Notes: generated by a model from the letters alone, not told the origin. 64,000 bases of DNA from Pedinophyceae sp. YPF-701 (GCA_916048055.1 CAJZHL010000013.1:124001-188000); one strand, 5' to 3'; counted from the first letter of the stretch, positions 35,207 through 47,172 are shown. A program made the numbers and translations.

Positions 35207-37807
35207 ATGTCAGTCAAGCCAAGTGATGACGCGAGCGGCCGCAAGTCATTCACGACCCTCGACGAGGTGGTGGAGTGGGTGCGCAGCCCGTGCCCTCGGG
35301 ATCGAACAGCGCTGTGCGCGTGAATCTTAGGGCACAGGCGTCTGCCCCGGTCCCCCCACGGGGCCGCGCGCGACGGGATCCGGCTCGCACTTTCGTCTCG
35401 TAGCAGAGACGCTGTTTGCGCAAGTCGCCGGGCGCGTCCGTGGCCTGCTCGCCGTGCTGCCGAGCACACTCGCACCTGACGAATTTGGACAGCGGCGCGC
35501 GGCAGTCCCCGCAGCGCTCGGCCCGCCGCGCCGCCCCGCTGCGTTCTACATCAACAATGTATCCCCTTGGTCAAATACGACTGCGCTCTCGTGCCGTCGT
35601 GTTGGCGCACTCGAGCTGGAGGTGCATGTGTCGCTGTTCGTTGCGAGTGCAGGCTGAGACGGAGGTCCGCCGCGCCAGGGAGTCTGCCGACCGCGACGTC
35701 ATCGCTGAGAGAGAGCGTGCGACTGCTTACGTCAAACGCATCGAGGACGGTCTGGCTGCAAGGATCGAGAAGGCTGAGAGTGAAGCTCGCCAGAGAGGCT
35801 ACGAGAACGGTACGCGAGGCGTCCGCGTCGCCCCCGTCTCTGCGATTCTCGTGCAGTGTGGCGGTTCGGGCACGCGAGCGACCTCCCCGGCCGTCAGGAG
35901 TGCCCGAGCGTGCAGCAGAAGCCCTTGCAATGCATGTCAATTGCTGCAGGCCTAGGAGCTGCCCAGGAGGCGGCAGAATGCGCGCGGCGCGAAGCCGCGA
36001 ACGCGGAGGCGAATGTGGAGGATCTCCAACGAGAGGTCGATCGATTACGGGTCGAGCTTGACACCCGTCCCTCAGGCAAGTTGTGTGTTCGCGCCGCTCG
36101 CCGAGCCGCCCCGCACCCAGAAACGGGCGGGACTCCCGCGTGCGCCGTGCGCGATGGCCCCGACGTGCGTCGTTTGCGTGCGCAGGTGGCGGGCCCTCTA
36201 ACGGCGTTGCCACGAAGAAGCTGCAAGAGGAGCTGAAAGCGATGCACCGGGAGCTGGACGCACAGGTGCGCGAGATGTGCCGGCGCTCCTGGGCCACACA
36301 CATTGTTCACCGCGGCGGCCCGCAGCGACGAGGCGCGGGCCTGTCCCGGGCTGATTGCGAGGGATGCGACATGACGTTTTGCCAGCGCGCGGTGCAGTGG
36401 GCGGCGCGGTCGGAGGCAGAAGAAAAAGCGGAGTCCCTTTCGGCTGCGATCACAAAGAGCGCTGCTCACGCTGCCTCCGTGGAGGCGGAGCTCAAGCGCA
36501 CCAAGAAGGAGCTGTCCAAGTTGCAGAAGCACGCGGACAAACTGCAGGCGCGGACCCGCCCGCGCGCCGCCGCCCCGCGCTCGTTTTGCCTGCCCGTGCT
36601 TGCTGGTCGCCAGAGCAGCGCATTGGCGGAACGCAGCCCGCTCTGGTGCCCTGGCTGCAGGCGGACGTCGACACATTCGAGCGGAAAGAGAAGGAGCTGC
36701 AGGACAGCCTGAAGACAGCGCTGGCAGCGGAGAAGTCGCTGAGGTGGGTACACCCCGCAGCAAGTGCCCGCACCGCCGTCGCTGCGGTGCTGCACACAGG
36801 TTCCGCAGCGAGCTGTTCTGTTCGATCGACGATATCCATCGCGTGCGCTGTGCAGCAAGGAGCTCGAGGTCGTGAGGAAGGCGCACGACGAGGACCTTAA
36901 GCTGCTGGACATCGCGGAGAGGTCGCGGCAGGCGGTGGACGCCACCATCAAGTACCTCAAGGGCGAGAACAGCCGCATGAAGGCCCAGGTGAGCCGCCGC
37001 GCCGCGCCGCTCGTCGCCACGCCGCGCGAGGCGAGACCATCGCGCCACGCCGACCACCGGCCCCGCGACCCCCCGCGCACCGCAGCTGGCTGAGCTCCAG
37101 GCAAAGGAGGAAGCAGTGCGCAAGGAGGCGGCGCAGGCCAAGGAGGCGCTCGAGAACGCGCAGCTGCAGGCACATCCGGACTCCAAGAGCGCGCTCACCG
37201 CGCAAGCATCATACCTCGCGCTGATAAAGAAGCAGGCAAAGGGCAGCGCAAACGGCACAAATGGTGGTGGGAGGGCCGGGGAGGGGCGGAACAGCCCGCT
37301 GTACGCGTCGAATTCGCGCACGCAGCTCATCTCGTCCTCCACGTCGAAGGCGGCGGACGCTGCGTCGAAGGGCGCCCTCCGCGCTGGTGACAGCAAGGAG
37401 GCAGTGCTGAGGTCTCCCTACAAGCCGCCGTCTCCCCCGAACAAGCCGGCTCGAACCACCTCCGCGCAAGGAGCAGAGATTGCGGGTGCCCGGGCAGATA
37501 TCGAGGATTCTGCGCGGAGGAGAGCAGGTGCGTTTTGCCCCCCTGCCACCCACTAGCGCACAGCTGCAGAAGTGCCACGTCGCAGGCCATGGTGTTCGTC
37601 GACGAGGCAGTGCTCGCTGCCCACCGCGGCGCCGTTCGCGTGTTCGCAGATGTGGTGCATCGGCTGGAGCACCAGCGGCACCAGCTGAAACAGCCCGCGC
37701 CAATAGCCAGGTTCTCCGTGCGCGGGGAGACAGACCGCCCGGCATCTGGCCGGAGTAGTCTCGTGGGCATGTCCACGCTCGGAATAGGGAGCAAGGCTGT
37801 GAGCTGA
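35207..37807 (+). CDS. Coiled-coil protein of unknown family
   Basis: A Met at 35207 opens SVKPSDDASGRKSFTTLDEV, ending at a GTGCGC donor (35278). Then a chain of in-phase exons: 35653-35809, 35950-36075, 36186-36265, 36398-36547, 36661-36743, 36856-36988 and 37086-37527. They encode nearly continuous heptads (ERERATAYVKRIEDGLAARI, NVEDLQREVDRLRVELDT, VEAELKRTKKELSKLQKHAD, RQAVDATIKYLKGENSRMKA), then a Ser/Ala/Asn-rich tail. Two introns start with GC (36076-36185, CAG|GCAAGT; 36548-36660, CAG|GCGCGG); the first has no in-frame GT alternative. Two joins are unresolved: between 35278 and 35653, and after 37527, where 37590-37806 reads as a helix (FVDEAVLAAHRGAVRVFADV) in another phase. The helix-rich build resembles basal-body or cytoskeletal proteins, but I cannot name it. 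Confidence 0.6.
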
Positions 37808-38352
37808 CGCGGGGCCAGTAGCGGGGTCACACGCTGTCGCACGTCGGGTGCGAGAGCGGTGCTAATGCGCCACGGCCAACGCTTCGCCGGGAGCACAACG
37901 CGCCGAAGGCACGCGGCAGCGCCGCGGTTCCCTCACGGCCATCTCGTGCGCCCTGGGGAACGGCGGAGTGCGGCGTCAATCCACCCTCGGCAAGCTCGTT
38001 AGCTTTGCAGAGAGTTGTTCACTCCACGGGCGCCGTCTCCGCCTTGCTCTCCAGCTCGTTCCGCCAGGGACGCATCTCGAGAGGTCTGCAGCTAGCACCG
38101 ACACATGCACGGTGCTGTCATGTGATCAGCGACGTGTGGACGGAGCACGTGCCGCGACTACACAGCACGCCAGTCGAGGGTTCCAGGGCACACCTGGGCC
38201 TGAAGCGCCCGAACTCGTCGGCGCCCTTGGGGTCTCCGAGCTGGCACCTGCGCGCAGGCGACAGCAGAGGCGTTGTGCGGAGGTGAGGACGCGGCAGGGC
38301 AGCTGTGCACATATTCACTTGATAACTGGCGCATCACCATCACGGTGCGCGC
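37808..38352. other. Convergent intergenic region
   Basis: About 545 bases between the 3' ends of the coiled-coil gene and the thioredoxin gene. No coding, repeat or RNA signal seen. Confidence 0.4.
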
Positions 38353-39137
38353 CTACCTTGGCGCGAGGCCCGCCTCCAGCGCCTCCTCCACGAGCGGGAA
38401 CTTCTTCAGCGAGGCCGAGAACGACGCGAGCCGGCCGTCCGCGCCCCGGTAGAACTGGAAGAAGGGCAGTGCCTTGACGCCCATCGCCTTGCAGATGACC
38501 TTGTTGTCCTCGAACTTGACCTGCGCAGCGCGCGGGGCAGACGCGCGTTGGCAACCACGACACGCGGCGGCGCGGGAGCACACCGCGCCCTCCCCGCAAG
38601 CGCCCGCGCACCTTGGCAAACACGATCTCCGGGTTCTCCTTGCACAGCTCGATGACGCGCGGGTACATCGCCTTGCACGCCGCGCACCACGTGGCGAAGA
38701 ACTCCACCACCACCAGCCTGTCGCCCGCCTCCGCGAGCAGGTCCACGAAGTCCTGCAGCACACCGGGGCGGGAGCACCGGGGCTGGGCGCCGCGGGGGGG
38801 CGGCCGCGCGTCGCTCCGGTGGCGGCGCGTGCGTGCGTGCGTGCGTGCGTGCGTTCGTGCGGGCGCGCACCTGCACGCTGGAGATCTCCACCATGTTGGG
38901 CGTGGAGTCCTTCTTCCACCACTCATCCGATGGATCCACCGTCGCGCGCGCCGCAACCAGCCGCCGCGGACCCCGGGGACCGAGGCCTCGCCAACTGGCG
39001 GCCTCGGTCCGCCGCATCAGGTTCGGTGCCGCGGGCGCGTGGGGACGCACGGCGCGAAAGCAACTCGGGGAGTGGTTGGCAGCATCTCGGGACAGGGCAG
39101 AGCTGCGCCCTGCCGCCAGCGGAGCCGGGATTGACAA
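38353..39137 (-). CDS. Plastid ACHT-like atypical thioredoxin
   Basis: Three exons (39137-38871, 38752-38612, 38520-38353) give 191 residues. The first ~70 are Ala/Arg/Ser-rich with few acidic residues, a plausible chloroplast transit peptide; an internal Met at 39017 is an alternative start. The mature part has a thioredoxin fold: DRLVVVEFFATWCAACKAMY with active site WCAAC, then LCKENPEIVFAKVKFEDNKV and the cis-Pro strand MGVKALPFFQFYRGADGRLA. The spacing and the FFQFYRG and SFSASLKKF segments match the ACHT (atypical Cys/His-rich thioredoxin) family, which oxidises or relays redox signals to 2-Cys peroxiredoxin and other stromal targets. Intron 1 carries a short tandem repeat. Confidence 0.86.
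38827..38860. repeat. (GTGC)n microsatellite in thioredoxin intron 1
   Basis: About seven near-perfect four-base units, one of them changed (GTTC), lying inside the first intron close to its donor on the minus strand. It is probably length-variable between strains. Confidence 0.8.
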
Positions 39138-40177
39138 GCTCTGCGTTCACGCGGGCAATGCACAGTGTGTGAGCGCTGGGTCCTTCCTCGAGGCGTCAGC
39201 TCGGCCTGGGATGTGGGCCTGGCCGGTCTCGAGGGCAGGGCTGCCCCTCGGGATCGCAGCCGACGCAGACGAAGCCCCTCGTTGCGACGAAACGCGGCAA
39301 TGTTGAAATGTCCGACACGGAAATCGCGAAATAAACCCAGGGGAGGTCGAGTCCGTGCGGCACACGCGAGGGCAGGCTGGCGCTCAGGCCCTAGAACATC
39401 GGCCACGCGCTGTGCTGCGGTCCGTGGGCGCACCATTGGCAATCGTGTTGTGAGCAAGGAGCGCAGCGAAGCGTGGCCGCGCCCCACGGCAGCTTCGGAT
39501 TACTTGGAAGCGAGTCGGAAGGGCGGAAGAGCTGCACAAGCGCTAGCAAAGGGGCGTTGAACGCAAATACGCGGCTCCCCTGCTGCCTGCCGCAAGCCAG
39601 TTGCCTTCAACTGCATGCAACAGGCCTGCCACACGAGGCGGCCATGAGGTGCTGGCGGACCGACGCACCCTCGCCGCGACCCGCGTCAGCCGGTTTGCGG
39701 GGCAGTAACCGTCCTACCGCACCGCGAAGATGACCGGGGACGCCCCCTTGGTTGGGCCGCCAGGTGCCCGCTCCCTGCCCGAAGCGCGTCGAATCGATCT
39801 GCACCGATCGGAGTGCCGTCGTACCGCGGAGTGCGTCGTCCCAGGATCAATCACAGACGCAGCAGCGACGACGAGCTGCGCGTTCGTCCGCGAAGTTGAT
39901 TGGCTCCGCCTCGGCGTCGTCGTCGGAGAGAGAGATTGTCTCCGCCTGTTCAGCGAGCACTGTTCGCAGGACAGTCTGCGCGGCCCTGAAGGCGGAACGC
40001 GCACTTGTGCCGCACACGACCCGCCGCCACGCGGGCGGGCGTGAAGACTCGGCGCCGTCGACACCGCTGGCCGCTGCATATCATCCAGCTCCGGGATAGA
40101 CCGCTGAGCGGAGGGGACTGAAACGGCCTGAGGGGAACAACTTGCTGCCAAGCACTGCACTTTAGGGATCGCCAGAC
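39138..40177. promoter_or_regulatory. Divergent region between thioredoxin and CDC23, with one candidate exon
   Basis: About 1.04 kb. Minus-strand 40010-39847 reads as a possible 3'-terminal exon: a helix (TVLRTVLAEQAE) then an acidic motif (ISLSDDDAEAEPINFADERA) and a Cys-rich end (RRRCCVCD) before TGA. Possible acceptors lie at 40009 and nearby. No start or upstream exon was found, so this may be chance. The rest shows no signal. Confidence 0.35.
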
Positions 40178-42920
40178 ATGAGCGGGGGAGGGGTGGGCGA
40201 CGAGCTGCGCGCGGCTGTGCACGATACGCGAGAACGATGCCTGCTGCAGGTGCGGTGGTCGTTTGGGCCCCTCGGGGAGTGCGGGAGCCCTTTGGCGCCC
40301 TTTCATGCTCAACTCCTGGCAACGCTCTCCCGCCCCCGGCCCGCGCCTCGGTCGCCGCACATAGTTGCAGACGGCGACAACCAATGATATATAGCGTGGC
40401 GGACTTGTGCGCAGTCGTCGAAGTGGGCCGCTGAGCAGCTCGTGGCACTGCCGCCGGCCCACGGGCACGGCAAGGCACGTGGCGCTGCGGACCTGGACCT
40501 GGACGACGCGGTGCTGCTCGGCAGATCGCTCGTGGAGTGTCGCGAGTACCTGCGCGCAGCAAACATTCTCAAGAGCGCGAGGTGCGTGGCACCCTGGCAG
40601 ATGTACGCAGGTCAGGTCGTCTCGCATTGCGCCGGCTCCGACACGCCTGCCCGCGACACGGGGAGCGCCGCCTCACGCGTCAGTCGCAGGGGGCCCGTCG
40701 GCCGCTTTCTGTACCATTGGGCGCGGTACCTGGCGGGCGAGAAGCGGCGCAAAGAGGAGCAAGTCGAGCGCACTGGCCCGCTCGGTCGCGTGTCTACTTC
40801 CAACAGGCACCTGTCCGCGATAGAGGCGGATATCTGCAGGTGCGTGCCGCACGCGCCACGAGCGTCGATGCGCATCGATCACGTGGCGTCGTGAACGAAC
40901 ACGTGTTGTTTGTTTGGTGTGGTTGGAAAGCAAGCAAGCACGCGGCGGCGACGACTGACACCGGCCCTCATCTCGCTGTCGCGTCCGGTCGTGTTCTTGC
41001 AGCGAGCTTGGGCTCAGTCCGGGCCAGCTGGTGTCCCTCCCGAGCAGCAGCCAGCAGGGCCCCAGCACGGACCCGTTCCTGCTGTACATGTTCGGGCTCG
41101 TCCTCACCGACCTCGGCAAGCTGGACGACGCGCTCGTCGTGCTCCTGCGCTCGGTCTCGCTGTATCCCTGCCACTGGGGCGCGTGGCTGGCAATCAAGGT
41201 GCGTCACAAACGAGGATGACGGAGCGTCCGCGCTTGACTGCAGCGCTGCTCCCCGCACACTCGATCCGTTCCCGCCCCCGGCGTCGCAGGAGGTCGCGAA
41301 GCAACGCAGCATGTCGGTGGAACAGGTTCGGAACTTGCACGGGGTGCCGCAACACTGGATGTGCGACGCGTTCCTGGCGTCCATGGCCATCGACGCGCAG
41401 GAGAACGAGAAGGCGATCCTGCACGCGCGCAAGGTTCGCCAGATCGTTCCGGCTTCGCCCGCCGCGGAGCTGGTGATGGCGACCGCCCAGTACCAGCTGC
41501 GGCAATATGAGGAGGCACAGCAGGGGTTCGAGGAACTCATTAGCCGGGACCCGTACCGTGTCGAAGGCCTCGACTGCTTCAGCAACATCCTGTACACTCT
41601 CGAGCTGCTCCCCGAGCTGTCGTCCCTGGCGCAGCGGCTTGTCATGACGGACAAGTACAGACCAGAGACGCAGGTGGGCCGTGTCGCCGCTCAGTCGCAG
41701 GCAGCGGCGCCGACGCGCGGCCGTCGCCTGATCACGTCACCGTGGCTCCCGTGCGTGCAGTGCGTCATCGGCAACTACTACTCCCTGCGGAACGAGCACG
41801 GTCGCGCGGTGGAGTACTACCGGCGGGCAATTCGTCTGAACCCGCAATACATCAGCGCCTGGACTCTCATGGGCCACGAACTCCTCGAGCTCAAAAACGC
41901 ACCAGCCGCGATCGAGGCGTACCGTCGCGCCGTGGACATCGACGCCAGGTAATGCCGCACCCGCGCAAGCGACGCATCTGGTTCGCCTGGGCCGCACGTG
42001 ACTTCATCGTCGCGCCGAGCCGCCCACCGCAGAGACTTCCGAGCATGGTATGGCCTGGGCATGGTGTACGAGCTCATGTTCCAGCAGTACTACGCGCTGT
42101 ACTACTTCAAGAAGGCAGTCGAACTCAGACCGCACGACCCGCGCATGTGGTGCGCCGTCGGGCAGTCGTACGAGTCCGACCAGATGAAGATGTACGACTC
42201 GGCCATCAGGTGACCGCACGAGCCCTCAGTCATCGCGGCGAGCTGTGTGCAGAGCTGCTGTCGTGCTCCACCGCCTTACTAAGGCGCCTGTCATCGTGCG
42301 ACGAGCGCAGGTGCTACCGGCGTGCTGTGGACCTCGACGATCCAGACGGTGTTGCCTTACAGAAGCTCGCGAAGCTGCACGACCGGCTCGGCGACTCGCA
42401 ACAGGCTGCCTATTTCTACGAAGCCAATCTCCGGCGTCTCGATGGCGAGGAAGTCACAACTGAGCACACGTCCGAGGCCTTGCTGTTCCTTGCAAGGTCA
42501 GCATCCCGCCGTCGCAAGAGAGATCGTGCAAGTGCCGTCGACTTGTTTGTTTGCCAACCCCGCTTTCCCGGGTTCACGCGCAGGCACAACCTGAACGAAG
42601 GGGACTGCGAGCGCGCACAGGAATACGCGTCTCGTCTTCTGGACACTGGTGGACGGGAGCGCGAGCTGGCGAAATCTCTGCTTCGCGAGGTGAGGTTCCC
42701 AAACGCCACATGCAGGGGATGTGCAGCGGGCGCGAAGCAGGGCGCATTGCGACAGTGTGCTCGGCTGCGACAGCGTGACCTTGTCGGACGCTCTGCGCAG
42801 ATACGGTCTATCTTGGAAGCGAAAGGGAGGCAGCCCTCGATGCCTGTTGGTGCACTTGGTGGGGAAGCATCGGACATGGAGCACGACGACTCCGACAGCT
42901 CCGGTGGGTCCTTGGTGTGA
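40178..42920 (+). CDS. CDC23: Anaphase-promoting complex subunit 8 (CDC23)
   Basis: Ten exons (40178-40249, 40415-40581, 40690-40839, 41003-41198, 41290-41673, 41761-41948, 42033-42209, 42311-42496, 42584-42689, 42801-42920) sum to 581 residues. The N-terminus (ELRAAVHDTRERCLLQ joined to SSKWAAEQL) and the block FLYHWARYLAGEKRRKEEQV match CDC23. Tandem TPR repeats follow: FGLVLTDLGKLDDALVVLLR, HWGAWLAIK, VIGNYYSLRNEHGRAVEYYR, AWTLMGHELLELKNAPAAIE, WYGLGMVYELMFQQYYALYY and LAKLHDRLGDSQQAAYFYEA. The tail is acidic and Ser-rich, as in homologs. CDC23 is a TPR scaffold subunit of the APC/C ubiquitin ligase that drives mitotic exit. All introns are GT-AG. Confidence 0.95.
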
Positions 42921-43248
42921 GATGTGGAGCCACGGGAGCGCATTCGAGTGTGTCGCGCCGTGGTGGACGGTGGGCCGCAGCGTGCAGACGTCCACAGGTG
43001 AAGGGTGCCATGACGGGTCGTTGGCCGAGGTCTGGCGAGAGCACGCAGGGCGAGGCAGCGGGAGTGCAGGCAGGTGGGGGTCAGCCGCGGGGCGATCCGC
43101 CCCCGCGCAGTCGTCGAATGCCGCATGAGGTGCACGGCTCGCAATGGACACGGCAAACGATTCCTGTTCACAGTGGCAGTCAATCGCCGTGTCCCGTGCA
43201 TCAGTGCCGCATACCACACCCACTGCGACGGCAGGACAAACGCGCTAA
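42921..43248. other. Convergent intergenic region
   Basis: About 330 bases between the 3' ends of CDC23 and the plastid membrane protein gene; nothing further seen. Confidence 0.4.
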
Positions 43249-43741
43249 TCACGCATCCCCCTTGGAGACGGCATCAGCGGCAGCACGGGAGGCCTTCAGT
43301 TGGGCCGAGACGTCGTCGATCGCGCTGTTCAGCTGTGCGATCTTGGTGCTGAGGCCCTCGCGGGTGACCTCCAGGTCCTGCGCGCGTCGCATGAGAGGAC
43401 GTAGCCCAGTGAGTGTGTGCGTGCAGTGGTGGTTGGCAAGCAATGTGAGCGGGAACTGCGACATCGAGCGCGATGCGCACCTCCTCCTCTTGGAACGGCA
43501 GCTTCAGCTTGCCATCTTCGCCGAGCAGGGCACGGGAAATCTGGGGCGCAAAGAGGAATCCGAGGGTGCCGAAGATGATGCCACCAAGGATGAAGCCCGA
43601 CGAGAAGCCCGACCCGCCTCCGTTTCGGCTCGCCCTGCAAGCAGACGGCATGTACAAGGACGTCCTGTTCGGCACTGGCCTGCTGCTGCCGTCTCGTCCG
43701 CGGGATCCCGACGGTGAGGCTGCTCCCCGCGGTGAAACCAT
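43249..43741 (-). CDS. Small plastid inner-envelope-type membrane protein (At1g42960-like)
   Basis: Two exons (43741-43481, 43377-43249) give 129 residues. The first ~45 residues are Ser/Arg/Pro-rich, like a chloroplast transit peptide. One membrane segment follows ([20 protein letters not shown]), then [15 protein letters not shown], and after the intron a helix ([36 protein letters not shown]). The GxxFGxLGxxxAPQISxAL and EKIxQLNxAIDDVSxQL pattern matches plant proteins such as Arabidopsis At1g42960, reported in the chloroplast inner envelope; function unknown. The stop is at 43249-43251. Confidence 0.75.
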
Positions 43742-44725
43742 CTCTATCGCGGCGGCCCGCCAGCCCTGACCGGCACTCCGCGACACGGCCCGCGCACTGT
43801 CGGGATCATGCACCGTGAGGCTCGTGGTGCGGAAACCGCCTGCCAGGGTGCACGTGCATGCGAGTTCAGGTAGCCTGGAAGGAAAGAGAGCGCGTTGCGT
43901 GCAGAGGTCCTGGGCGCAGCGCGGGGACAATCACCTCGCGACGTGTGACTGGTACCTAGGAGCATCCACCTTGCGCGCAAAACGCGTGGCTGGGGCTGGC
44001 GTGGTGCACCGGAGGCGACGATTGGCTGCGGAGGTGCAGCTGCCTCGCACAGCGGGCGACGTGGGGCACCTGACGGAGTACATGGCCTCGGAACGTTGCA
44101 CAGACTCGCACACGTGCACGTGCGAGCCGTGCGGCGGCGCGTTTGTGCGCCTCGCGGGCGCTGGAGGGCCCGGTCAAGGTGTCACACGCCACCAGGGTTG
44201 GTTGAGCAAGGGCGGCCGCGCCGATGAGTTCAATGTTCGGGATTCGCGCGGCAGCGCCGCGTCGGGAGTCACTGCGCAAGAGCGGTGCGAGCGAAAACGC
44301 GACGCGGGACTCCCACATGCTGCCTGGCGCGACGGTGATGCAGCACATCATGGTGTGCGTGCAGCGGTCCAGCGCGAGACCGCGCCATCTGGGCGAGACA
44401 GGCTCTTGGGGCTGTACGCGCGCAAGCCCGCGCCCCAAAAGCACGCTGGAGGCGCAGCAGCCTGAGCGGCGCAGTGTTGCATGGCCGCGGAGGCACTGGG
44501 CAAGCGGGCGACGGCGAGCGCGATTCGACGCGGCGGGGTGCGAGTTTCTTCATCTAGTGAGTTACACAGCCCACGTGCGGGCCTGCGTGGTGTTGGCCGA
44601 GGTGCCCGTGCACCAGCAGTGCCCCTCCAGGTCAGTGAGCCCTGCCTTGGGGCCGCTTGCGAGATGACTACATGTCCTGGGCTCAACAGTCCGGGAATCG
44701 GAGGGCGCCCAGCGGGTGGCGCTCC
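43742..44725. other. Intergenic region, no supported gene
   Basis: About 980 bases. A minus-strand frame at 44350-43960 has a moderately hydrophobic patch (IPNIELIGAAALAQPTLVAC) and a plus-strand frame begins at 44224, but neither has splice support or family resemblance. Confidence 0.35.
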
Positions 44726-46515
44726 TTACGCGCCCTGGTCGGCGGCGCCCTCGTCGGCCTGCATGTCGCTAGTCCACAGGGTGAGGTTGTCGCGCAGCAG
44801 CTGCATGATGAGCGTGCTGTCCTTGTAGCTCTCCTCGCCCAGGGTGTCCAGCTCCGCGATCGCCTCGTCGAAGGCCTGCGGGAACGAACCGTGGCGGCGC
44901 GGGCGTGAGCGGCGGTGCAAGTGAGGACGTTGGCGCCGCACCCTGGCTCTGCGCGAGTCGAGGGCGTACCTGCTTCGCGAGGTGGCAGGCCCGCTCCGGC
45001 GAGTTGACGATCTCGTAGAAGAAGACCGAGAAGTTGAGCGCCAGGCCCAGGCGGATGGGGTGCGTGGGCGCCAGGTCGCAGAGGGCCGTGTCCTGGGCAG
45101 CCTTGTACGCGAGCATGGTCTGCTCGGCGGCCTCCTCCCTGTCAGCGCCCGTCTTGAACTCGGCGAGGTACCTGCGTGCGTGGCGCCGCGGACAGGGGCG
45201 GGGGGGTGAGTGACGCGCGCGCGGGGCGGGGCGCTGGTGGGCGTGGCGGTTGACGAAAAACACCGCCAACGGCGGCCGCGCGGGCGGTTTCCGCCGCGCG
45301 ACGCGGCGCGTGCGGCATGCGGACGGGGAGTCAAGTGGGGGACTGCGCCCGCCGCCGCACGGGAGGGCAGGGATCGGGCTGCGCACCGGTGGTAGTCGCC
45401 CTTCATCTTCAAGTAGAAGACCTTGGACTCGCCGGAGGTCGCCGAGGGGATCAGGAACTTGTCGAGCAGGTCCAGGATGGAGGAGCAGATTTCCTCGAGC
45501 TCCTTCTCGATGACCGACCTGCGCGGGCGTCGCGGTGGCGCCGCACGCGTGACGAGGCGCTCGGGTGGCGCTGGGGGAGCGTCCGTCGCGCGGTTCGCGC
45601 ACGGGGCCCGACAATGTGGAAAAAGGTTGTGTGAGTGTCGCGGTATCCGCACCTGTACTTCTTGATTCGGGAGACGTTGTCGGTGTTGCCCTTGCTCTCC
45701 TCCTTGGCCTCGATGCTGCTCACGATCCTCCACGAGGCACGCCGGGCACCGATGACGTTCTTGTACGCGACCGACAGGAGGTTGCGCTCCTCGACCGTGA
45801 GCTCACTCTCGTTGGCCTTCTCGGCGACCTTCTTCATTTCCTCCACCATCTCATCGTAGCGCTCGGCCTGCGCAGCGCGGCGGCACGATATTCCGCGCGC
45901 GTGAGCATAGAAATACCGGAGGGAGTCGTGTGACGCCGCTCGGCGGGGGCCACACGGACGGAACCGGCCGGGCGGGGCGACTCCTGCCAACGAAACCCGC
46001 CACCAACCTCCGCATTCTCGCCCCGACCGGACCGTCACGGCGTGCGCGACGCGTTGCAAGGATGGTCCGGTCAGACGCCAGGGAAACACGGCCGCGCCCC
46101 AAACGGGGGGCCGCTCAAGGCGGGAGCGGTTGACCGGGACCGAACGCGGCCAACAGGGGCACGATCCAGGGGGGCGCACGGGGCCCGCCGGGCCGAGAAC
46201 ACACGCGCCGAGGAAGATCCGCGTTAAAGCGCGTGCTGTGACGCGAGGAATTGCGCCCGGATGCACGCGGCGGCCCTGCAGCGGGGCGCATGCTTGGCCC
46301 CAAGGACCCGCCGCCGGCGCGTCGCACGGCGGCGAGACCTCTGGCGCGCATGTGCTGGCGAACCGATATTAAAAAAGGAGCGCATACGGCCTGCCACGCG
46401 GGCGCAGCGACCCGCAGCCCGGCCAGGTTTGCAACCTCCATGGCCAGGCTCTCGCTTCCTCGTTCCGTACCTGCTCGGCGAGCTTGGCCGCGTACACGCA
46501 CTCCTCCCGAGACAT
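44726..46515 (-). CDS. 14-3-3 protein
   Basis: Five exons (46515-46471, 45867-45653, 45518-45387, 45171-44970, 44875-44726) sum to 247 residues, typical of the family. Hallmarks: start [15 protein letters not shown] joined to [40 protein letters not shown] (phosphopeptide-binding Lys and Arg), [31 protein letters not shown] (Arg and Tyr of the binding pocket), [20 protein letters not shown] and [15 protein letters not shown]. 14-3-3 dimers bind phosphoserine/threonine clients in the cytosol and nucleus. The first intron is long (about 600 bases), follows a 15-codon exon and is less GC-rich in part, which can mark a regulatory intron. The tail after the last helix is short and acidic. Confidence 0.96.
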
Positions 46516-47172
46516 GGTGACGTGTCTCACTCCACTTCTGGCTGCTACTGAGAGTGCCGGGGCGACGCGGAGAGCCGGGCTCATGTGGAGACCTGTTTGG
46601 CCTGAGGTCGCTTGAACCCCTCCTAGATGGCCTAGCGCGCTCCTCCAGAGCCCGTTACAACTGCCGACCACGCGCTAGATGGCACTTCGGGACTGCTGCG
46701 ATCCACGCCGTATGCGTCCAGCGGCATTGCGCGGGCCAGCGTGCGGCGGTGGACGCCCCAGGAGGCGCAGTGCGGGCGCTCACCGTGCGCTGTGTGGCGT
46801 CCCTCACGCCATGGCGTGCCCGAAACGGAGCGCGGTGCGCGCTTGCGCGCGGGACGCAGGGCGGGATGGCGCTCGACCACCACCGGCCGGGAGGAACGGG
46901 AGGCGATGGGCGGCGTGTGCGCGTCATGGCCCAGCACGCTGCGGCACGCTGGCCATGTACCGATGGCGGCTGGTCACACACCGCGCCCCGCGCAATCCAG
47001 CGGCAGTGCGTGCCTCGCTGACTCGTGCGGCCGCAGCAGGCACAGCCCTGCGCCACCTAGCTGCACACCCAACATTTCACTCTGATCCGCCGTCGAGTCG
47101 GCTGCGAGGACTGACACGGTTTCTATCCGCGCGCCGAGAACGTGATCGAGGGGGGAGCAGTGTGCCCTCCAC
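46516..47172. other. Intergenic region, 14-3-3 promoter side
   Basis: About 660 bases with overlapping open frames on both strands but no recognisable protein and no repeats. Confidence 0.35.

Noticed and set aside
36076-36185. GT donor five bases downstream (GTTGTG) instead of the GC donor in the coiled-coil gene
   Set aside because: That join brings a stop codon at once; the GC donor keeps the frame and matches AG|GCAAGT.
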